Positions 57,986 through 64,000 of a stretch of DNA of 64,000 nucleotides are shown piece by piece; position 1 is the first letter of the stretch; every line of letters starts with the position of its first letter. The translations under genes and the position numbers were made by a program. This DNA comes from Acidibrevibacterium fodinaquatile (GTDB lineage: Bacteria > Pseudomonadota > Alphaproteobacteria > Acetobacterales > Acetobacteraceae). Location of the stretch: assembly GCF_003352165.1 (NCBI RefSeq), contig NZ_CP029176.1, positions 310,001 to 374,000 of the forward strand, written 5' to 3'. Below the pieces are notes generated by a model. The model was not told the origin of the DNA. It did not search any database and saw nothing but the letters and a program-made list of their open reading frames with translations.

Positions 57986-58606
57986 CTATTGCACTTGGAG
58001 AGGCTGGAAGCGGAATTCCGCGACCGAGGCGAGGCCTTCGAACTCGGCGATGTAATGCCGGTAGGCGAAGTTGATAAGGTCTCTCACCAACTCAAGAAGG
58101 CCACCCGTCGGCAGTCCATCAAACGGGTCGCCATGGGCCAGCGAGTTTCGACGCTCGGCGAGAGTGGGATGTGTCTCGCCCGTCAATTGACCGATCGCAG
58201 TTCCTCCACAGCGCACGACCATCGGAATTTGCGCGTCGGTCAGGCCGTCGGAATCGACCATGAATTTGAGGAGCGCCGCAAAGCTTCGCTTGTTCTTCGA
58301 GATGCGTCCTCCGTACCGATCCATCAGCGCCAACTCTAGGGCGATCAGGGCTGCAAGCTCGCCTGCCTTCAAGACACTGAAGTCGACCCAGCCCAGCAGG
58401 TAGAGGGTCTGCGCCCGGGCAAACTTTGCTCGCACGATCTCGGGAATGCGCGTGTCGATGCCCAGACTCGCGACGAAGGCACGCCAATCGGCAGCCTTCT
58501 CAAATTGGATGAATCCGCCCGCACTGCCCTCTGTCGGCCATGCGAGCAACAACGCCTCGTCCCGGTCGCTGAGCGTGATGTGAAGGTGATCCGCCATCGC
58601 GTTCAC
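57986..58606 (-). CDS. 206-aa protein with an HEPN-type RNSLAH motif
   Basis: A 206-residue, mostly helical protein. The motif RRNSLAHGDPFDGLP near residue 150 contains R-x4-H, the HEPN RNase signature, preceded by VVRCGGTAIGQLTGETHPTLAE. The N-terminus (HLHITLSDRDEALLLAW) is beta-like. A GTG start at 58606 overlaps the previous gene as GTGA; ATG 58597 is the alternative. Its gene sits directly before the NTPase gene, so it may be an effector or control subunit. RNase activity is inferred from the motif only. Confidence 0.75.
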   Translation of the reverse strand: MNAMADHLHITLSDRDEALLLAWPTEGSAGGFIQFEKAADWRAFVASLGIDTRIPEIVRAKFARAQTLYLLGWVDFSVLKAGELAALIALELALMDRYGGRISKNKRSFAALLKFMVDSDGLTDAQIPMVVRCGGTAIGQLTGETHPTLAERRNSLAHGDPFDGLPTGGLLELVRDLINFAYRHYIAEFEGLASVAEFRFQPLQVQ

Positions 58607-59157
58607 GCACGCCGCAACATCCGCTCGATGCGCATGCGCTGATAGCCGTGCGCATGCACATGCTGGCGGAGCTGGCGGATATCACGGACACCGAAGGCAA
58701 CTGACGCCTTCAAAGGGCTCGAGAAGGTAGCATAGAAGGACCACCGGGCATCAGCTGGCAGCGGGGCGTTCTGCCGTCGATCAGTGATGACTACGTCGCG
58801 CGGGTCACTGGCGTTGCGGAAAGCATGGAAGGTGATCCAATCGGGGCGCCGGTAGCGCGCCGCTTTACTGAAGGGCACCGACTGGACCTTCACATCGGCC
58901 TGATCGAGGACCCAGTCACGCTGCTCCAAAATCTGACGCACCATGTGGCCGACCATCTGCTTAACGCGATCGGCCAACACCTCCTCACGAAACTGGTCGA
59001 GCAGGTGCTCCTCGATACCTTCGACGGCCGGTTTGCCGAGCTGAGAGGCGGTCTCCAAGCGCGCAACATTCTCGGCCTCGGTCAGGAACGCCCAGATGCG
59101 CTGGCCCAACTCGGTCTCATAGAGTGACGCGAATTTCTCGGGATTATAGGCAAACAT
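58603..59157 (-). CDS. Hypothetical 184-aa protein, first gene of the NTPase operon
   Basis: A 184-residue protein starting MFAYNPEKFASLYETELGQRIWAFL, helical in the first half and with strands later (DWITFHAFRNASDPRDVVITDR, FSSPLKASVAFGVRDI). I do not recognise a family with certainty. Strong Shine-Dalgarno TAAAGGAGG precedes ATG 59157, so the longer upstream frame is not used. A good promoter (59180-59208) stands before it. It overlaps the 206-aa gene by 4 bases. Confidence 0.78.
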   Translation of the reverse strand: MFAYNPEKFASLYETELGQRIWAFLTEAENVARLETASQLGKPAVEGIEEHLLDQFREEVLADRVKQMVGHMVRQILEQRDWVLDQADVKVQSVPFSKAARYRRPDWITFHAFRNASDPRDVVITDRRQNAPLPADARWSFYATFSSPLKASVAFGVRDIRQLRQHVHAHGYQRMRIERMLRRA

Positions 59158-59179
59158 GACGGGGCCTCCTTTACCGGGC

Positions 59180-59208
59180 AAATATGGCCGGTTATAAGTG
59201 CCTGTCAA
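59180..59208 (-). promoter_or_regulatory. Promoter of the 184-aa/206-aa/NTPase operon
   Basis: On the minus strand TTGACA (59203-59208) and ATATTT (59180-59185) are separated by 17 bases. The -35 box is a perfect consensus, the -10 is partial. The start codon follows after 22 bases with an optimal Shine-Dalgarno. The Gabija-like genes start in the opposite direction about 100 bases away, so the region is a divergent intergene. Confidence 0.6.
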
Positions 59209-59300
59209 TGGTTGCGCGCAGGGTCTAAGCACAGGGAGCCAATGCGGTAGGGCATGGCCGCGCTGCGGTGAGCCTGCGTCGAAGCGACCGAGCAAAGACG

Positions 59301-61133
59301 GTGTCGGGGGGCGGAACTTTGCAGATCGCAAAGCTAGAGATCGAGAATTTTCGCGGTATCCGTGAGGGCACGGTCCTGTTCTCGCCCCATACCGTCTTCG
59401 TTGGAGCGAACAACTGCGGGAAGACAACGGTCGTCGAGGCGTTAGCGCTTCTGTTTGGCCGAGACCGGATGATCCGCCAACTGACGGAGCACGACTTCTA
59501 CGGTAGCAATCCGCAGCCGCCAGACCGCATCCGCCTGATCGCAACGGTCATCGACTTCGAAGGCGACGATCCTGCCCAGCACATGGACTGGTTTCGCGAC
59601 GACAGAGGCGTGGTGAAATGGTGGAATCCGGCGAACGGCGCCGTGATGCCGGCGCGCACCGATCCCGCTTGGCGTCTCGCTTGCCAGGTCGCCTTCTCCG
59701 CCCGGTTCCACCGGCCGTCGCTGGAAGTGGAAACGCTGCGGTATTTCCACGATGACGATGCGGTCGACGATGTGTTCTCCGAAGAGAGCACCACCGGCTT
59801 TCCGGCACGCTTGATCAGAGACATCGGCTTCTTCTTCGTGCCCGCGGCACGAACATGGGACCGAACGGTCTCGTTCGGATCGGAACTGTTCAGGCGGGTT
59901 GTCGCGGCCGGCGAGGGCCAACCATCGGAGTCCGTCCTTAGTGAGCGCGATAGGTTGCGAGTGCCCGATACGCGCCTGGAGGAGGACGAACGCCTCGCAC
60001 CGATTGTCGCGCAACTGAACCTCGAATTGCGCGGGTTCTTCCGGACAGCGCCGACACTCCATTTGAGAGTGACCGCGACCGACAGCGACGGTTTGCTGGA
60101 GTCGGTAGTGTCGCACTACGCGCACGAGGGAGCTGATTTGCCTCTGCCGGCGAGGCGGCACGGCAGCGGGCTGCTGTCGCTACAGCACTTGCTGTTGCTG
60201 CTTCAGTTCGGACGACTTCGCGCGGACGCCCAAGAGGGCTTCTGGATGGCGTTGGAGGAGCCTGAGCTTCACGTCCCTCCCGCACTTCAGCGGCGATTGG
60301 TCCATCGCATCCAGGCGCTTTCTCAGCAGACGTTCGTTTCAACACACTCGCCGATGGTGGCGGCGCTCGCCGATCCGAAGGGCGTTGCTGTGCTTCGCAA
60401 CGACAACGGTCAACTCACGTCCATCCCTTTGCTGACGTCCATGCTGCCGGCTGACACACCGAATAGCGTCCGCAAGCTCTTCCAGGTCAATCGCGTCGAG
60501 ACGATTGCCGCCTTGATGCACGAGTTCGTCTTGGTCCCCGAAGGACGCACCGACTACGAATGGATGGGGCTTCTGGTGCGCGCGGTCGACCTGCACCAAA
60601 GCTGGGCAGCAGCAGACGAATGCAGGTTCGACGCTTTTGTCGGCGTGATCCCCACGCATGATGGAGCGGTTGTCCGAACCGTCGACGCCATGGCGCCCCT
60701 CCACCCGCGAGTGGTGGCGATCGTCGACGGTGACGCCGAAGGTTTGGGCTACGCCGCCGCCCTCACCGCTGCCGGTGCTCCGAATTCAGGCGTGATCATC
60801 CGCTGGGCGGATGGTCAGATGCTTGAGGATACGCTCGGTTGGATCATCGACGCGGACGCGGCCGCCTGCCTTGCGGCAATCCATATCGACAACCCGCCGG
60901 CGACGTCGGCGGATTTGGTTGCGCGCCTGAAAAGTGAGAACCGCAATGCCGGTGGGCTCAAGAAAGACACGTCCAGCTACGAGTCCATCGCCGCCGCAAT
61001 CGGAGCAAACGAAGCTTGCTGTGCACGGGCCCGCTCCCTGCTGAACGGAATCGCGGATCTCGCGAAGGGAGTGGCGAACCCCATGTTTGTCGCCGATGCG
61101 AACAACGCTGCGATCAGGGTCTTTCAGCCGTGA
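59301..61133 (+). CDS. OLD-family ATPase-TOPRIM nuclease (GajA-like)
   Basis: A 610-residue protein of the OLD class 2 type. It begins IAKLEIENFRGIREG with Walker A FVGANNCGKTTVVEALALLF (about 34), the signature RRHGSGLLSLQHLLLLLQF, Walker B FWMALEEPELHVPP and the H-loop STHSPMVAALADP. The TOPRIM domain has VPEGRTDYEWM (about 412) and AIVDGDAEGLGYA (DxD, about 476). GajA of Gabija is built this way. The start is uncertain: GTG 59301, with GTG 59268 and TTG 59319 as alternatives. The stop overlaps the helicase gene (GTGA). Confidence 0.9.
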   Translation: MSGGGTLQIAKLEIENFRGIREGTVLFSPHTVFVGANNCGKTTVVEALALLFGRDRMIRQLTEHDFYGSNPQPPDRIRLIATVIDFEGDDPAQHMDWFRDDRGVVKWWNPANGAVMPARTDPAWRLACQVAFSARFHRPSLEVETLRYFHDDDAVDDVFSEESTTGFPARLIRDIGFFFVPAARTWDRTVSFGSELFRRVVAAGEGQPSESVLSERDRLRVPDTRLEEDERLAPIVAQLNLELRGFFRTAPTLHLRVTATDSDGLLESVVSHYAHEGADLPLPARRHGSGLLSLQHLLLLLQFGRLRADAQEGFWMALEEPELHVPPALQRRLVHRIQALSQQTFVSTHSPMVAALADPKGVAVLRNDNGQLTSIPLLTSMLPADTPNSVRKLFQVNRVETIAALMHEFVLVPEGRTDYEWMGLLVRAVDLHQSWAAADECRFDAFVGVIPTHDGAVVRTVDAMAPLHPRVVAIVDGDAEGLGYAAALTAAGAPNSGVIIRWADGQMLEDTLGWIIDADAAACLAAIHIDNPPATSADLVARLKSENRNAGGLKKDTSSYESIAAAIGANEACCARARSLLNGIADLAKGVANPMFVADANNAAIRVFQP

Positions 61134-62398
61134 GCATTCGCGCGGTCGAGGGGGCCGCGGGTTGCGGGAAAACGCACCGCCTCATGGCGATGCTCGCGGA
61201 AACGCTCGCCGCCCATCCGTTGACCGAGGGTCAGCGTGTGCTCGCCTTGACCTTCATGCACGGAGCTCGGCGACGGCTATCGGATCGCCTCAAAGGCGTG
61301 GCCGGTCTTGCTGGGCGGGTCCAATGCTGCACTGTGGATGCCTTCGCATGGCGCATTTACCGACGTTGGCGTGGGCTCGCGACCGCACTTGGCGTTCCTG
61401 CTACCATCGAGGGCGAGTTCGATGCGGTGTGCGATGCGGCTGGATTGCTGCTTGAACAACCGGACGTTCGCTCGTGGACGGCTATGAGCTTCCCGATCGT
61501 CCTCGTGGATGAAGGCCAGGATCTGCGACCGCAGCGCTTGCGCATGTTGGTGGCGCTGTCGGGAGCGACGCACGCGCTGATAGCGGCAGATGAGTTTCAA
61601 TGCCTAGATCAAGCGCTTCGCCCGAACCCTCTCGTGGCATGGCTGCAGAATGCAGCAGTGCCTGAAACGCTAGTCCAGGTTCGGAGAACAAACGTTGGGG
61701 GCCTTCTCGCGGCGGCAACGGCGATCCGGAGCAGCCAGGCGCCGGTGAACGGCCAGGGTTTTCGTATACTGCAGCCAGGCGTGAGCGTGCCGCTTGCGGC
61801 CACATTGCTCGCCAACGCAATCGCCTGGCGTCAGGGCGGCGATGTCGCGGTTATCACTCCAGCGCTACAGGGCGGGTATGCGCAGTCGGTAATAGCCAGG
61901 GTGGGGCAAGGACCCTGTGGTCAGCAGCAAAATGGGCCGTACTCCATCCACTGGGAAGGAACCGACCGCGATGAGACACAGCGCATCGTCGGAGCCCTCC
62001 AGCTTCCTGCGGCCCCCACGGCCACAGAGGCGTTCGCAGCTCTGCGCGCCCTTCCTGCGTCCGGGCCAGCACGAGCGACGATTGATTGGATCAACAATCA
62101 GATTCACGCAGTTGGGCGCTTGGCCTTTACCCGCGAGGAAATCGAAGCGGTGATCGCGCGAAACGTAGCGTTGCGCAGGCAGCATGGTGGCGGCGGGTCG
62201 CATCTCTTCAACGCAATGACGGTTCAACAGGCCAAAAATCGCGAGTTCGAGGGCGTCGTCGTCATCTGGCCGTATCAGGTGGGGGGCGATGTCGAGCACA
62301 AGCGCCGGCTGCTTTACAACGCGGTCACGCGAGCGAAGCGGTGGTGCAACATCATCGTTCAAAGCCAGAATATTCTCGGGTCGGCGCCGTTTGCTTAA
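61130..62398 (+). CDS. UvrD/PcrA-like helicase (GajB-like)
   Basis: A 422-residue SF1 helicase starting IRAVEGAAGCGKTHRLMAML (Walker A at 8-15). Further motifs are VLALTFMHGAR, FPIVLVDEGQDLRPQRLRM (motif II, about 125), LIAADEFQCLD, VQVRRTN, MTVQQAKNREFEGVVVIW (motif V) and LLYNAVTRAKRW (motif VI). It is somewhat shorter than typical GajB (near 500 residues). GTG 61130 overlaps the OLD stop, which defines a coupled pair as in Gabija. The HNH gene follows after 10 bases. Confidence 0.9.
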   Translation: MSIRAVEGAAGCGKTHRLMAMLAETLAAHPLTEGQRVLALTFMHGARRRLSDRLKGVAGLAGRVQCCTVDAFAWRIYRRWRGLATALGVPATIEGEFDAVCDAAGLLLEQPDVRSWTAMSFPIVLVDEGQDLRPQRLRMLVALSGATHALIAADEFQCLDQALRPNPLVAWLQNAAVPETLVQVRRTNVGGLLAAATAIRSSQAPVNGQGFRILQPGVSVPLAATLLANAIAWRQGGDVAVITPALQGGYAQSVIARVGQGPCGQQQNGPYSIHWEGTDRDETQRIVGALQLPAAPTATEAFAALRALPASGPARATIDWINNQIHAVGRLAFTREEIEAVIARNVALRRQHGGGGSHLFNAMTVQQAKNREFEGVVVIWPYQVGGDVEHKRRLLYNAVTRAKRWCNIIVQSQNILGSAPFA

Positions 62399-62408
62399 GG
62401 AGGAACGA

Positions 62409-63605
62409 GTGCCGATCTGCGCCATTTGCGGCCAGGACATAGCGCCCGCCGATGACTCCGAGGAGCACATTCTGCCCGGCGCGATCGGCGGGCGCCGAAC
62501 CGTGGGCGGATTCCTGCACGACGGCTGCAATCACCGCTCGGGCCATACCTGGGACGCGGCGCTTGAAAAGCAGCTGCGACCGCTGGCTCTGCATTTCGGC
62601 GTGAAGCGCCAACGTGGGCGGACCTTACGCATGGCGGTCACCACGACCGCTGGTGAGAACCTCCTGCTAAACGCCGGCGGCCAGCTGGAAATGGCCCGGC
62701 CGGAGATCAAGCGCACGCCGATCCCGGATGGCGAGACCATCGCGGTCAAGGCCGGGTCGATTGCCCAGGCGCGCGACGTGCTGGAAGGGGTGAAGCGCAA
62801 ATATCCGAAGGTGGACGTGGAGGCGGCCTTGGCCGGCGCCGAAATCCAACGGTCCTACGCGAAGGGCGTCGTGCGCATTGACTTGAACTTCGGGGGCCCA
62901 TTGTCGGGCCGGTCCCTCGTCAAGAGCGCCTTGGCGCTGGCACACGTGACTGGCCTCCCGATAGTCCAATGCCGCGACGCGTTGGCCTACCTGCGCGATG
63001 CCGACGCAGAGCCCTGCTTCGGCTACTACTACGTCGATGACCCCGTCGACGGCCGGCCGCCGGCGATGCCGCTGCACTGTGTCGCCATCGATGCCAATCC
63101 TGAGACAGGATTGATCTTGGGCTACGTGGAATACTTCGGCATCCACCGGGCCGTGGTCTGCCTCGGCCGTGACTATGTCGGCGACCGCCTGAAGGCGGTC
63201 TATGCCCTCGATCCGCGCACCGGCGAGACCGTGGAAGTCGCGGTGCGCCTCGATTTCGACGTCGCCGATGTGCGGGCGATCTACGATTATGAGCGCGACG
63301 ATGCCGAAAAGCGGCAACAGGCCTTCGGCGCCGTGTTCGGACCAGTCTTGGGCTCGCATCAGGCCGCTGAACGTGACCGGGTGGTCCGCGACAGCCTGAA
63401 CTTCGCCTGGGCCAACTGCGGCGGCGTGCCGGATCAGCCACTGACCGCTGAGCATCTAGCAAAGCTGATGGAGCTGTTCGCCGACCGTGCCACGCCGTGG
63501 TGGAAGCACGTCACGGGCCTGAGCGATGCGGCGGCGCGCCAACTCGCCTTGGCCTATATCAGCCAGGTGCTGGCCGTAACGCAATCGACGCCGGTTAAGC
63601 CTTGA
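62409..63605 (+). CDS. HNH endonuclease-like protein downstream of the Gabija-like pair
   Basis: A 398-residue protein with an N-terminal HNH-type zinc nuclease: CAICGQDIAPADDSEEHILPGAIGG and then FLHDGCNHRSGHTWDAALE, giving CxxC, EH and CN with the catalytic-type His. The C-terminal 330 residues are strand-rich and without a motif I know. GTG 62409 has a perfect AGGAGG seven bases upstream, so the longer upstream frame is not used. It is 10 bases downstream of the helicase gene on the same strand, so co-transcription is likely. Whether it is part of the defence system is unknown. Confidence 0.82.
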   Translation: MPICAICGQDIAPADDSEEHILPGAIGGRRTVGGFLHDGCNHRSGHTWDAALEKQLRPLALHFGVKRQRGRTLRMAVTTTAGENLLLNAGGQLEMARPEIKRTPIPDGETIAVKAGSIAQARDVLEGVKRKYPKVDVEAALAGAEIQRSYAKGVVRIDLNFGGPLSGRSLVKSALALAHVTGLPIVQCRDALAYLRDADAEPCFGYYYVDDPVDGRPPAMPLHCVAIDANPETGLILGYVEYFGIHRAVVCLGRDYVGDRLKAVYALDPRTGETVEVAVRLDFDVADVRAIYDYERDDAEKRQQAFGAVFGPVLGSHQAAERDRVVRDSLNFAWANCGGVPDQPLTAEHLAKLMELFADRATPWWKHVTGLSDAAARQLALAYISQVLAVTQSTPVKP

Positions 63606-63661
63606 GGGCGAAGGCTCCGGGCTTGACCGGTCTGGTAGACCTGATGCCCGGGCTTCCGCGC

Positions 63662-64000
63662 TTACCTGCGACGGCGGCGGCGCCAGGGACGATCAGAATC
63701 CTCTGTCAGATTCTCCTGCCAATCGTGAATTGACTGGTCCATCTGGCCCATCAAATCTGGCCTGGCGTCCATATCGGCCACAAGGGCAACGCTAACGAAC
63801 CCCGGCTCGTTCTCGACAGCCGGTAGCCGCCAGACCTCGTATCGCGTCACTCCGTTCTTGGTTCCGGCTGGTGGCGTTGGATTGGGTCCCCATGACATGG
63901 CGAGCTTCGGGTCGCGGGTGCGCAATTCATCGAAATCGATCGTCCAACGATGATCCGAGACGGCCCCAAACGCCGGCACGATGCCAGGGATCAGGTAATC
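63662..64000 (-). CDS. Hypothetical protein, N-terminus beyond the window
   Basis: A partial gene of at least 113 residues that continues past base 64000: the frame stays open to the edge (DYLIPGIVPAFG...). The visible part has TIDFDELRTRDPKLAMSW, RYEVWRLPAVENEPGFVSVALVADM and an Arg-rich end RPWRRRRRR. I do not recognise it. It converges with the HNH gene; a weak stem lies between them (about 63610-63655). Confidence 0.6.
   Translation of the reverse strand, partial: DYLIPGIVPAFGAVSDHRWTIDFDELRTRDPKLAMSWGPNPTPPAGTKNGVTRYEVWRLPAVENEPGFVSVALVADMDARPDLMGQMDQSIHDWQENLTEDSDRPWRRRRRR

Noticed and set aside
1-64000. tRNA, rRNA, integrase or att site
   Set aside because: No tRNA cloverleaf, rRNA segment or recombinase motif could be found on either strand; the ends of the element are outside the window.

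Overview
The window is GC-rich DNA in which almost every gene lies in tightly packed, translationally coupled operons. Gene content and order (repA, parA, traF, relaxase, traG, trbB-C-D-E-J-K-L-F-G-I, DUF2274, LysR) match the conjugation core of Tn4371-like, trb-type integrative conjugative elements or related plasmids of Alphaproteobacteria (Rhizobiales or Sphingomonadales would fit). No integrase, att site, rRNA or tRNA is visible, so the element boundaries lie outside the window.

Layout. (1) 1-7461: a metal-response cargo block with the 3' end of a DUF4365-like gene, a broken arsH, a heavy-metal-associated (HMA) domain protein, a P1B-type ATPase, an MFS exporter, a MerR regulator of CadR/PbrR type, a thioredoxin-like protein, a CcdA-like protein and a GDCC zinc-ribbon protein. 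Two MerR-type promoters with elongated spacers (1396-1427 and 5702-5733) probably tie the block into one regulon. (2) 7472-28638: conjugation, partition and replication on the minus strand, with a candidate oriT upstream of the relaxase and a candidate vegetative origin (DnaA box, three iterons, AT-rich repeats) inside the 3' end of repA. (3) 28816-42910: regulators (two convergent XRE proteins with palindromic operators) and the conserved 'backbone accessory' genes (DUF736, DUF2493, toprim protein, Strawberry-notch helicase-methylase, large ParB, ArdC anti-restriction). Three of these genes carry related, covarying leader hairpins next to their ribosome binding sites.

(4) 42957-63605: a defence island. 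Its first module is a six-gene minus-strand operon (XRE regulator, MmeI-like DNA methyltransferase, 258-aa helical protein, SF2 helicase, GIY-YIG nuclease, GHKL ATPase with a nuclease-like C-terminus). Every junction overlaps, and the module is bracketed by an approximately 57-bp imperfect direct repeat (42957-43014 and 52467-52522). It resembles the helicase-methylase-ATPase (Hma-like) arrangements catalogued as putative phage defence, with extra nucleases. Next come a DUF4143 ATPase, a CoiA-like nuclease pair, a three-gene minus-strand cassette (184-aa protein, 206-aa protein with an RNSLAH HEPN-type motif, and a 908-aa nuclease-NTPase fusion of Avs-like layout), and a plus-strand Gabija-like pair (OLD-TOPRIM plus UvrD-like helicase) followed by an HNH nuclease.

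The strongest leads are the repeat-bracketed six-gene module, the 908-aa NTPase cassette, the Gabija-plus-HNH operon, the family of three leader hairpins, and the two candidate origins. All functional statements come from motif recognition and gene context; no database search was run.
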